Below are positions 26,938-34,607 of a stretch of 49,980 nucleotides of DNA, one piece after another. The position numbers and the translations under genes were made by a program. This stretch comes from Lachnospiraceae bacterium (GTDB lineage Bacteria; Bacillota; Clostridia; Lachnospirales; Lachnospiraceae). The stretch lies in NCBI GenBank assembly GCA_023663945.1, contig JAMPGL010000030.1, positions 1-49,980 on the forward strand, written 5' to 3'. The first letter of the stretch is position 1. Each line of letters opens with the position of its first letter. The notes under the pieces are model-generated. The model made no database searches. It was not told where the DNA came from and worked only from the letters and a program-made list of their open reading frames with translations.

Positions 26938-27683
26938 TCCCTGCTTCCCTCCCAAAAGCTTTCACACCTAACCAATGTTCTTCTGATTCCATACCCGAGA
27001 TAGCAGACTGCCAATCCCAAAAGCGCCATCCAAACCGAATCGGATATTTTCAAATAAAGCTGTCGATTTAAAACAATCAGCACCCATATCATAATCCAGA
27101 ACAATGCAAGCAAAAATGCCCACGCCTCAGATGCCGGATACCTGCTGCACAGCGTTCCAAACAAAATTCCGCAGGTTACCGTAAACGGCAGAAAGAAATA
27201 AATGATCATTTCCTCCGCCCGCATGGATGTGGTAACAGAAGTCACTAGGGTAAAAACGCTTAAAAGCCCTATGTCTACCACCCCAAACGCGAGCATCCGC
27301 GCCGCATAAATCTGCCGCAGGGAATAATAAGTGCTTCCTTCAACCTCCATTGCCCGGCAGGAACGGTTTTTCCATAATTCGGGAATCAGCAAGACCCCAA
27401 AAAGCCCCGCCACGATTCCGGTCATATTCAGTATGTTGGTTCCGGCAGAAAAGCGATAAATGCATCCCCATAGCAGGGTAAGCGCCAAAAACTGCAGTCC
27501 CCACCATCTTTTTCGGATATATCCAACCTGCTGGTACAAAAAGTCCTGATAAGAAATCGGCAGTTTCCCGGCTTCCTCCCAAAAGACAGCCCTGCTTCTC
27601 TCCACAGTCATTTTTATTTTTTCCTCCTCCGCCATAGGAAAGGTTGCCGCATACTCCTCCAAACGCCCTTTAACCGTTCCCAT
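26928..27683 (-). CDS. Membrane protein of the sigma factor/ABC operon
   Basis: A 251-residue protein with a soluble N-terminal part of about 70 residues (MGTVKGRLEEYAATFPMAEE) and six hydrophobic segments after it. Overlaps at both ends (13 bp with the sigma gene, 10 bp with the ATPase) show translational coupling. Position directly after an ECF sigma factor suggests an anti-sigma role for the cytosolic head, but no zinc-binding HxxxCxxC motif is present, so it could equally be a second transporter subunit. No family recognised with certainty. Start set at 27683, preceded by AAGGAGG. Confidence 0.68.
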   Translation of the reverse strand: MGTVKGRLEEYAATFPMAEEEKIKMTVERSRAVFWEEAGKLPISYQDFLYQQVGYIRKRWWGLQFLALTLLWGCIYRFSAGTNILNMTGIVAGLFGVLLIPELWKNRSCRAMEVEGSTYYSLRQIYAARMLAFGVVDIGLLSVFTLVTSVTTSMRAEEMIIYFFLPFTVTCGILFGTLCSRYPASEAWAFLLALFWIMIWVLIVLNRQLYLKISDSVWMALLGLAVCYLGYGIRRTLVRCESFWEGSREWS

Positions 27684-28197
27684 TTTCCGCCTCCTTTCCA
27701 AGCTCCTGCTCCATAAATGCAAGCGCCTTTTTCAACCGATATTTTACCGTTGGCACCCCGATGTCCAGAATTTTTGCAATCTCCCTTATCTTTAATTCCT
27801 GAAAAAAGCGGAGAATAAGCACTTCCCGCAAAGCCTCCGGAAGATGCCAAAGCGCCTCCTCCATCATCAGCCTCTCCTCCACCTTTCCCATCCTCTCCTC
27901 CCCCGTTTCCGGAAGGTCTTCCATCACAATCTCCCTGCTTTTCCGCCACTGGTCAGTACACAGATTTCTTGCGATAGAATAAAGATAATTGAGGGTTTTC
28001 TCCTTATACGCATATCCCGCAAGCGCACGAAAAAAGTGCAGAAACGTCTCCTGTGTCAAATCTTCCGCCTGCGCCCTGTCCGCGCAGTGAAAATTGCAGT
28101 ACTTTAAGATTTGAGGATAATATTTGCGCACAAAGACTTCCATCGCCTCTTCATTGCCCCGCTTCATTTCCCGTATCAGAAGAAAATCCTGGTCCAT
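27670..28197 (-). CDS. RNA polymerase ECF-type sigma factor
   Basis: A 175-residue sigma-70 family protein with region 2 (about 13-80: FVRKYYPQILKYC, DLTQETFLHFFRAL, LYSIARNLCTDQWR) and region 4 (about 112-165: LPEALREVLILRFFQELKIREIAKILDIGVPTV is split here as LREVLILRFFQELKIREIA and VPTVKYRLKKAL). Start at 28197 with AAAGGAGG; the longer form has no site. First gene of a four-gene overlapping operon with a membrane protein and an ABC transporter. Upstream TATACT near 28240 and a GGGAA/CGAT pair may be a housekeeping or autoregulated promoter; neither is strong enough to assign. Confidence 0.9.
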   Translation of the reverse strand: MDQDFLLIREMKRGNEEAMEVFVRKYYPQILKYCNFHCADRAQAEDLTQETFLHFFRALAGYAYKEKTLNYLYSIARNLCTDQWRKSREIVMEDLPETGEERMGKVEERLMMEEALWHLPEALREVLILRFFQELKIREIAKILDIGVPTVKYRLKKALAFMEQELGKEAENGNG

Positions 28198-28302
28198 CAC
28201 AGCCTCCTTTCTGCCCTTTAAAGGCATTCTCTATCGAGTATAACGTTTAAACTTCCCAAAAAGGAGCAAGTTTCTTTAACTTTTCAAAAAAAATAATTTG
28301 AG

Positions 28303-28334
28303 CAAAAAAAGAAGGTCCGCATCCCGAACCTTCC
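28303..28334 (-). terminator. Rho-independent terminator after the SDR gene
   Basis: On the minus strand GGAAGGTTC(GGGATGC)GGACCTTC is followed by TTTTTTTGC. It lies about 55 bp past the SDR stop and isolates the sigma factor operon. Confidence 0.85.
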
Positions 28335-28386
28335 TTTTCCTTATATTTTCATCGATAAAACTTCGGCAAAAGAGAAATTTGCCCTC

Positions 28387-29133
28387 TCAGGTTCTTGCCA
28401 GACCATCTACGCTGAGCACCACTCCCGTAATATAGGATGCCATATCTGATGCCAAAAAGACAAACGCATTTGCGATATCCTCCGGCTGTCCAATTCTCCG
28501 AAGAGGAATCTGCGCAATCATAGGGTCAATCACCTCTTTTGGAACCGCCTTCATCATATCCGTATAAGTAATTCCCGGTGCAACGGCATTCACGCGGATC
28601 CCCGAAGGTCCCAATTCCCTTGCAAGGGATAAGGTCATTCCGTTTACGGCAAATTTGGAAGTGGGATAAGCCACCCCCGCAGGCTGTCCGTAAATGCTCA
28701 CCATGGAGGAAGTGTTTAAGATTACGCCGCCCCCCTGCGCCTTCATCTGCTCACTGACTGCTTTGGTGCAGTTATAAACGCTCCTTACGTTCAAGTCCAT
28801 CACCTTGTCAAAGGTCTCTTCCGTATAAGCCGCAAAGGGCGTGCTCTCCGACATTCCTGCATTATTCACCAGAATATCAATCTTTCCGTACTTCGATACC
28901 ACCTGGTCAAAAGCATTCTTCACTAACTCGTATTCCGTCAGCTTCGGCCAAATTCCCTCCACCACTGCCTCCGGATAGCTTTCCTTAAGCTGGCTCACTG
29001 CCTTGTCCGCCGTTTCCTGACGGCTTCCGCACAAAACCACAACCGCTCCTTCTTTCACAAATGCTTCTGCCGTGGCAAAACCAATCCCCCTGCTTCCCCC
29101 GGTAATCACAGCAACTTTGTCTTTTAAAAGCAT
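28387..29133 (-). CDS. SDR family oxidoreductase (FabG-like)
   Basis: A 248-residue classical short-chain dehydrogenase/reductase. NAD(P)-binding TGGSRGIG (11-18), NNAG (90-93), catalytic Ser143 in NTSSMVS, Tyr156 and Lys160 in YPTSK, and PG after the fold (VAPGITYTDM). Length and motifs match 3-oxoacyl-ACP reductase or hydroxysteroid/sugar dehydrogenases; substrate cannot be assigned. The ATG at 29133 has the better spacing to GGAGG than the GTG just before it. It is monocistronic, with a TACAAT -10-like hexamer at about 29200 and a strong terminator. Confidence 0.87.
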   Translation of the reverse strand: MLLKDKVAVITGGSRGIGFATAEAFVKEGAVVVLCGSRQETADKAVSQLKESYPEAVVEGIWPKLTEYELVKNAFDQVVSKYGKIDILVNNAGMSESTPFAAYTEETFDKVMDLNVRSVYNCTKAVSEQMKAQGGGVILNTSSMVSIYGQPAGVAYPTSKFAVNGMTLSLARELGPSGIRVNAVAPGITYTDMMKAVPKEVIDPMIAQIPLRRIGQPEDIANAFVFLASDMASYITGVVLSVDGLART

Positions 29134-29212
29134 CACAATACCTCCTTCAATTCTTGTTAATAGATTTACTTACTTAGTATTGTACCACGATGTGGGGGGA
29201 CATACCAATAAA

Positions 29213-29647
29213 ATTTCCGTTTAGTTAATTTAACAGGTTATGATAAGGTACGCTCCGGAGCTGTTTTGCTGAATAACGCAAAATTAAATAGGTGACTTGG
29301 CTATGGTGAAAGGACTTACTGTTTTGACTGTGCCTCGTTGTGTGGTGATTTCCCGATAAATTGCCATTAACCACTACGCAACGCATCACTGCCAGTACAG
29401 TAAATCATTCGACCATAGCAGAGGCTTTAATTGGTAAAGATACGTTGTTCACTGACAGCTTGTATAGAGATTTATTTCTTAAGGAGCCCATTAAAAAGCA
29501 CCAGTACTTGGTGAGGTATTTTCGAACCTAGTACTGCTGTGCTTTTTAGTGAGCGAGAGCGAGGCGAGCACCATGCATGGTGCATAGAAATAAATCTCTA
29601 TACAAGCGTCCGTTCTTCCCCCCTCCTTTACCACATTAAACCGAACC
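29213..29647. repeat. Nested-palindrome MITE-like element, copy C (full)
   Basis: About 435 bp with ends CCGTTTAGTT and TTAAACCGAA. Contents: a single CTCCGGAG (no arm 1), the core hairpin 29300-29419 (GCTATGGT with ACCATAGC), and arm 2, a 22-bp perfect stem 29458-29479/29586-29607 starting GCTTGTATAG. Inside arm 2 is a second hairpin (29493-29547) and the perfect palindrome GCACCATGCATGGTGC (29568-29583). It ends flush with the stop codon of the BlaR1-like gene. Confidence 0.85.
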
Positions 29648-32311
29648 TCACTCCCTCACCGCCTCAAAAAACACTCCTTCATAGTAAATCAGCGCGTGCT
29701 CCGCATCTGCCAGATAAAAGAAACATCCGAACAGAGAATCCCCCTGCGTTTCCACCTGATAAGACACAAGCTCCTCCGCATCAAGCCCCAGATTTTCCCC
29801 GCTTATGCGAAACTCCTCTTCCAGCTCCTCCATCGTGACCATGCTCTTTTCATATCCTGTCGTCTCCCGGGTTTCCCCATCAACGTTAGTCCACAAAAAT
29901 GCGTTCCCATATTCCAGCCTTGCCCCTGTCAGGCTGTCAATCTCCTCCTGTGTCAAGGCATAAACGTCAGGCAGTTTATAATCTGTGACCCGCCATCTCC
30001 CATAAATGGAGGTGTGTGCAAAATAATCCTGATTTTCCCTCTGAGAAGCGAACGCCTCAACGTCTTCTATGGTTTTCGCTTCATGGGAGCGGTTGTAGGC
30101 TTCCGTCAAATACTTCTCCTCCAAAAAATATCCTCCCTCGTTATAAGTAAAAATCCGCACCCGTGAAGGAATCGGTCCGCTTGTGTGAGCATAGTCTGCT
30201 ATGGTAACCACATCCGTATAACCGTCGCCGTTCAAATCCGGGAATGCCACCGCCGCCATCCCCTCGAAGGTTGTCCCCTCCTCTAAAACGCCTGTTCCCT
30301 GTAAAGGAAATGCGTAAATCTCTTCTTCATCCCTAAGCAGCCCAAACGTGACATCCGCATAGGGGCTCTGGCTTAAATCCGGCTCATACACGGCAAAGGT
30401 AACTTCTCCATAAGGATTCATTTCCACCTCGAAGGACTGCCCTTCCAAAATCTGCTCCTCCGGAACTGCCGGAATAAGCGTTTCCTCTTTGCCATTCAAT
30501 TGAAATCCCTGCCCGTCCTCGGCAGGCAGGATGTGCAGAACAACCTGAGATACCGGCTCTCCATCCTCCATGGACTTAAAAAACGACACCTCTGTCAAAA
30601 TATCTGTTGCAGTTACGCTTTCTTCCGATAAAGAAAATATCGGTGAATCGGAAGCAGAGACATAAAAGAATCCCTCTTCAAAAAATAAACTGCCCCCGTC
30701 CGTTCCCAGCGTCTCCGGGCTGATTCCATACTCCGAAAGCCCTTTTCCAAACAAATGCCGGATTGCCTCCCCAGCCTCTTCCAGACTGACCCGGATATAA
30801 GGCGTATCCTCCTCATACTGCTGTGAATAACGGATTACCTGTTCCCGCTCAAAATCGCTGGTATATGTTCTAAAAAGGTACTCTTCCCAAAATGCCTCGT
30901 CCAAATCCTCTTCCCCTGCAAAATCAGGAACGGTAAGGCTTGCCTGCATAAAAAAAGTTAACTCCTCCTCCGTAAGGCTCTCCTCAGCCAAACCCCCGCT
31001 TGAGGCGGATTCCTCCTGATTTCCATCGGAGGCCGTTGGAACCATTGAAGACGTTGAACCTATTGAACTCGTTGAATCCGTTGAATCTGCTGAAACCGTT
31101 GAATCCACTGAAATCGTTGAACCCACTGGAACCGTCATCAGCGCCACAACACAAAAGACTGCAAACATCACCGCCAGCACTGCTATCAAAAGACTCTGTT
31201 TCCGCTTCTTCATAATGTTTTTCACGCGCTTTTCCGTGTGAGACTCCCCAAACGCCAGTCCGGCGCCAAAGCCGCTTTCCCTTTCTGCAAAAGAGAGCAG
31301 TGTCCGCGCGTAAGCCTTCCGCTCCTCCAAAGAAGCTCTGCGCAGTACGGTCTCGTCACAGAACATTTCCATATCCTGACTCATTCTGTGAACTGCCAGC
31401 CACACCAGCGGATTCCACCAGTGCAGACAGATACACACGATCCCGATGATGCGGATTAACGGATCCTGATGCCTGATATGGGTTCTCTCGTGCCGGAGCA
31501 CATGCTCCTTCTCCGCCCCTATTAACCGACAGGGCAGATAAATCCTTGGAAAAATCACTCCCATTACAAAGGGAGATGTAATTTGACTGCTGATCCACAC
31601 ATTTCCCTCTTCACAGACGGCTGTCGATACCCTGCGCCGCATCGTCAGATACTGCCAAAGATAAAAAAGCATCAGCAACACCGCCCCTATGGGATACAGG
31701 ATACAAAGCACCCTGCCAAACTTACCTCCTTCCCTTAAGCTCTCTCCGGCAAATCTTCGCGCCATTTCCAGCCGCTGCCTAAGTGAAAGACAATCCGTTC
31801 CCGCCTCTCCTTTCGAGAACAACGTCCAGATTCCTTCTGCTCCTGCTTCCCTTCCCGAAAACCATGCCCAGATTCCTTCTGTTCCTGCTTCTCCTTCCGG
31901 AAATTCTGACTGCATTTCCTCTACTCCTGCTTCTCCTTCTGGAAACGCCGACAGATTCTCTCCTGCCTCTCCTTCCGGAAACTCTGACTGCATTCCCTCT
32001 GCTCCTGCCTCCCCTTCTGGAAACGCCGACAAATATTCTCCTGCCTCCCCTGACAGCATCGGCAGGGCTCCTTCCGCCGATTGTGCGCCTGTTTCCCCCA
32101 GCGACGCAGAATAACCGGACAAATCCGGCTGGAGGCTGAGCGGGCTCTCCACCCACAGCGGGCAGAGCAGGCGGACTCCTGCCAGCATCCAAAGACAATA
32201 GCTGTAGCTCCTTGGATATTGCCGTAAAAAGAACCGCACCGCAAGTACAGCCAGGATTAAAAATCCTGCCTGCAGGCTCATCGCCCACAGCCTGTAAAAT
32301 ACCGCCGTCAT
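29648..32311 (-). CDS. M56 (BlaR1/MecR1-like) metalloprotease with repeat insertion and C-terminal sensor
   Basis: An 887-residue membrane protein. Helices near 10-30, 38-55, 200-222 and 285-305 surround the zinc protease motif HERTH (274-278) with the downstream glutamate in MEMFCDE. Another helix lies at about 373-395. BlaR1 proteins sense beta-lactams or other signals and cleave BlaI-type repressors. Instead of a penicillin-binding domain, the extracellular part (400-887) begins with a Ser/Thr-rich linker (STVSADSTDSTSSIGSTSS) and includes a calcium-binding-like FPDLNGDGYTDVVTIADY. Residues 97-172 are five to six 14-residue repeats (FPEGEAG units) in the first loop. Starts in a 4-bp overlap with BlaI. 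Confidence 0.85.
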   Translation of the reverse strand: MTAVFYRLWAMSLQAGFLILAVLAVRFFLRQYPRSYSYCLWMLAGVRLLCPLWVESPLSLQPDLSGYSASLGETGAQSAEGALPMLSGEAGEYLSAFPEGEAGAEGMQSEFPEGEAGENLSAFPEGEAGVEEMQSEFPEGEAGTEGIWAWFSGREAGAEGIWTLFSKGEAGTDCLSLRQRLEMARRFAGESLREGGKFGRVLCILYPIGAVLLMLFYLWQYLTMRRRVSTAVCEEGNVWISSQITSPFVMGVIFPRIYLPCRLIGAEKEHVLRHERTHIRHQDPLIRIIGIVCICLHWWNPLVWLAVHRMSQDMEMFCDETVLRRASLEERKAYARTLLSFAERESGFGAGLAFGESHTEKRVKNIMKKRKQSLLIAVLAVMFAVFCVVALMTVPVGSTISVDSTVSADSTDSTSSIGSTSSMVPTASDGNQEESASSGGLAEESLTEEELTFFMQASLTVPDFAGEEDLDEAFWEEYLFRTYTSDFEREQVIRYSQQYEEDTPYIRVSLEEAGEAIRHLFGKGLSEYGISPETLGTDGGSLFFEEGFFYVSASDSPIFSLSEESVTATDILTEVSFFKSMEDGEPVSQVVLHILPAEDGQGFQLNGKEETLIPAVPEEQILEGQSFEVEMNPYGEVTFAVYEPDLSQSPYADVTFGLLRDEEEIYAFPLQGTGVLEEGTTFEGMAAVAFPDLNGDGYTDVVTIADYAHTSGPIPSRVRIFTYNEGGYFLEEKYLTEAYNRSHEAKTIEDVEAFASQRENQDYFAHTSIYGRWRVTDYKLPDVYALTQEEIDSLTGARLEYGNAFLWTNVDGETRETTGYEKSMVTMEELEEEFRISGENLGLDAEELVSYQVETQGDSLFGCFFYLADAEHALIYYEGVFFEAVRE
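31796..32023. repeat. 42-bp in-frame minisatellite inside the BlaR1-like gene
   Basis: Five to six tandem units encode FPEGEAGAEGMQSE, FPEGEAGENLSA, FPEGEAGVEEMQSE, FPEGEAGTEGIWAW, FSGREAGAEGIWTL and the start of a further one. One unit is 36 bp, the rest 42 bp. Confidence 0.9.
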
Positions 32312-32670
32312 CTCTCTTCCTCCCCAGCCTCGTCAATAATCTGCCGAATCCGCTCTAAATCCGCTTTCGACAGCTTCCGGTCTTTGAAAAAGGCGGCAAG
32401 AAACAGCGGAACATTTCCCTTGCTGGTACGCTGTAAAAGCTCCTCACTCTGCCATTTGTCCACTTCCTCCTTAGTGACCAGCGCGGATACCACCGTGTTT
32501 TCACTTTTGACGATTCCCTTGTCGGCAAGCTTCTTGATTACCGTGTAAGTGGTGGACTTTTTCCATCCTAACTGCTCATTGCAGAGCCGTACCAGCTCCG
32601 GGCTGGCAATCGGTTCCTTTTCCCATAAAATGCTTAAAAATCGGTACTCACTTTCAAATATCTTTTCCAA
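32308..32670 (-). CDS. BlaI/MecI/CopY family transcriptional repressor
   Basis: A 120-residue winged-helix repressor: SEYRFLSILWEKEPIASPEL, the recognition helix region KKSTTYTVIKKLADKGIV, then the wing and a C-terminal dimer helix. Family members bind short dyads and are inactivated by the cognate BlaR1 protease, here the overlapping downstream gene. The start is TTG, supported by AGGAGGAG nine bases upstream. Two matching dyads lie in its promoter (32699-32738), indicating autoregulation. Confidence 0.9.
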   Translation of the reverse strand: MEKIFESEYRFLSILWEKEPIASPELVRLCNEQLGWKKSTTYTVIKKLADKGIVKSENTVVSALVTKEEVDKWQSEELLQRTSKGNVPLFLAAFFKDRKLSKADLERIRQIIDEAGEEER

Positions 32671-32698
32671 TTTGAACTCCTCCTGTAGTGCTTTTTCA

Positions 32699-32738
32699 GT
32701 CTATTTCAATAGATTGATTATAGTTTATTCCAATAGAC
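32699..32738 (-). promoter_or_regulatory. Promoter with two BlaI-type operator dyads
   Basis: Dyad 1 TCTATTTCAATAGA (32700-32713) and dyad 2 GTTTATTCCAATAGAC (32723-32738) share the half-site GTYTATT and are 24 bp centre to centre. A minus-strand TATAAT (in ACTATAATC) lies between them; TTGACA is present upstream but 22 bp away. They are the obvious sites for the BlaI-like repressor. Confidence 0.7.
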
Positions 32739-32810
32739 TGGCATTGTCAAGCAGTTCTTCCGAAACTACACACAATAATTAATCCGCGCCCGATTCTTGC
32801 GGCCTGCAGC

Positions 32811-32872
32811 GCAGTGCTCGGTGCGGTGCGCAGTGCGGTACGGTACGGTGTGTGATGCGGTGCGCGGTGTAA
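32811..32872. repeat. GC-rich degenerate simple repeat
   Basis: A run of GTGCG, GTACG and GTGCGC pentamer/hexamer units, of the kind CGGTGCGGTGCGCAGTGCGG, about 62 bp long in an otherwise AT-rich intergenic region. Confidence 0.7.
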
Positions 32873-32883
32873 TCTCCCATCAT

Positions 32884-32914
32884 AAAAACAGTTCAGGCTT
32901 ACCGCCTGAACTGC
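32884..32914 (-). terminator. Rho-independent terminator after the MFS gene
   Basis: Minus strand CAGTTCAGGC(GGTAA)GCCTGAACTG is followed by TTTTTATG, 24 bp past the MFS stop. Confidence 0.88.
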
Positions 32915-32937
32915 CTTATAAATAATATGGAATCTTA

Positions 32938-34254
32938 TCACTGTAATTCTTCCTCAGCCCTTTTCGCCTTATCCTCTGCTTCCAACGCCCGAATCTCCTT
33001 TTTCCGATAAGAAATCACGCTGAACAGACTTCCAAGGATTCCCGTGCAGAGAAACATCACCGCCATACCGCTTCCGGCTCCGCTCCCTACCGCCTTCTGT
33101 AATACCAGCGCCGCCGAAGCTCCGCTCTGCATAAAAGGCTCAAACACATAATCTGCAAGGAAGCCTCCCAGCAAAATCCCTGCCGGAATCGTGCTGTACT
33201 GAATGGCATTCCGAAGCGCAAACACCCTTCCCTGCATCTGATCCGGCACCCGCTGATATAAAATCACGTTCTGCCCTGCGTTGATATAAGCGATAGGCAG
33301 GCTTGCAAACAATCCGGCAATCGACCACCAGACCACATTTCTTCCGGCTCCCATCAAAAGGTCTCCCAAGAGAAAAGAGAGAGTCGCTGAAACATAAATC
33401 ATACGCACATTGTTCTTGGACAGCTTGCCCGCCGATACCATAATTCCGCCGACAATGCCTCCGATTCCCATCACTGCATTCACCACACCCAGCACCATGC
33501 TGTCGTTTCCGCTTCTGGCAAGAATCATCGGAGAAAGGATATTCTCGTAAGTGAGCCGTGAAAAGAAATTGATGAGCGCCATAGTCAGCACAATCATAAA
33601 AATTCCCCGGTTCTTTAACAAAAATTGATACCCTTCCCTGCACCCTGCAAAAACAGACTGCTGTTTCGCACCTTCCGTCTCGTATTCCGGGATTTGGATC
33701 AAAAGCAGGAGCACCAGAAACGCCGCCGAAAAACTGCACAGATCCACCAGCAGAATAACCTTTAAACCGCTGATTCCGAACAGAAACGAGGCAAGCACCG
33801 GCGTACATACCGCAACCAGATTCCCCGAAAAGGAATTCATTCCGCTTACATTTGCCAGCTTATCCTTCGGTACAATTCTTCCAATCGCAACTCCGGATGC
33901 GGGCGCCTGAAACGCATTCATCAATCCAATTATGCTGTTTACAAGATAAATATGCCAAATCTGCAGACCGCCTGCCGTCCACAGCACAAACACAGCCAGC
34001 GTGCAAAGCGCCGCGATACTGTCCGACACCAGCATAATTTTCTTTTTGCTGTGCCTGTCCACAAAGGCTCCCGAAAACAGACTGACCACAATGTAAGGAA
34101 CGTAATTGCAGAACGACATCAACGAAACCGTAAGCGCCGACCGGTTCATGGTATACGCCCACAAAATCAACGCAAAACTGGTCATTGCGCTTCCTAACTG
34201 CGATATAGACTGACTAATCCATAATACAATATACTTTTTAAAATTTTTATCCAT
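32938..34254 (-). CDS. MFS transporter (macrolide-efflux-like family)
   Basis: A 438-residue protein with 12 hydrophobic segments and the MFS loop 2-3 motif FSGAFVDRHSKKKIMLVSD (about 59-77). The overall pattern (N-terminal LWISQSISQLGSAMTSFALILW) is that of the MefA/MdrT-like drug efflux branch (MFS_3). The C-terminal 15 residues are charged and coiled-coil-like (KRAEEELQ). AAGGAG precedes the ATG. It ends at a strong terminator and begins 20 bp from a copy of the double-hairpin repeat, which separates it from the ECF operon. Substrate unknown. Confidence 0.87.
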   Translation of the reverse strand: MDKNFKKYIVLWISQSISQLGSAMTSFALILWAYTMNRSALTVSLMSFCNYVPYIVVSLFSGAFVDRHSKKKIMLVSDSIAALCTLAVFVLWTAGGLQIWHIYLVNSIIGLMNAFQAPASGVAIGRIVPKDKLANVSGMNSFSGNLVAVCTPVLASFLFGISGLKVILLVDLCSFSAAFLVLLLLIQIPEYETEGAKQQSVFAGCREGYQFLLKNRGIFMIVLTMALINFFSRLTYENILSPMILARSGNDSMVLGVVNAVMGIGGIVGGIMVSAGKLSKNNVRMIYVSATLSFLLGDLLMGAGRNVVWWSIAGLFASLPIAYINAGQNVILYQRVPDQMQGRVFALRNAIQYSTIPAGILLGGFLADYVFEPFMQSGASAALVLQKAVGSGAGSGMAVMFLCTGILGSLFSVISYRKKEIRALEAEDKAKRAEEELQ

Positions 34255-34275
34255 TGAATTTACTCCTTATAGTTT

Positions 34276-34400
34276 ATTCCCGCGAGCAACGAGTCAAAGT
34301 CATGCTTGCATGACCTTGACGACTGCCGCGAGGGTCAAATACCTCGCGGCTTGCTGCGTTGCAAGTTTGATGCCCGTCAGCTTGCTGCGGGGTATTTGAC
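34276..34400. repeat. Double-hairpin repeat element, copy D1
   Basis: 125 bp: first hairpin CCCGCGAGCAACGAGTCAAA with its partner ending CTTGACGACTGCCGCGAGGG (inner stem GTCATGC-TT-GCATGAC), second hairpin from GTCAAATACC to GGGGTATTTGAC. It is intergenic here, in opposite orientation to copies D2 (38359-38484) and D3 (43414-43539), upstream of the MFS gene. Confidence 0.88.
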
Positions 34401-34607
34401 CTGTCTGCCGCTGTATTTTTCTATAAGTACAAAATCCAATGAGGACGAGCGAAGCCAACAGCCTTCCGGCTTATGACGATACCTCTGTACAAGCCTCGTC
34501 CTTCTCATCAGACCTTGTACAGAGTAATGCGCTTAAATCAATAATTATGTGACATAACATGGCCGCATGCCCCCTTCCCTTCTCCGCATGCCTTCCGGCT
34601 GCTTATT
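34401..34607. other. Structured intergenic region before the ECF T gene end
   Basis: Contains a perfect 11-bp inverted repeat CTCTGTACAAG (34483-34493) / CTTGTACAGAG (34514-34524) and a wider AGGACGAG / CTCGTCCT pair around 34443-34503. No ORF or known RNA family is recognised. It lies between the 3' end of EcfT and the MFS gene. Confidence 0.45.

Noticed and set aside
33140-33808. 222-codon open frame overlapping the MFS gene in another frame
   Set aside because: Cysteine- and arginine-rich translation typical of an off-frame reading of a membrane protein gene; no start site.
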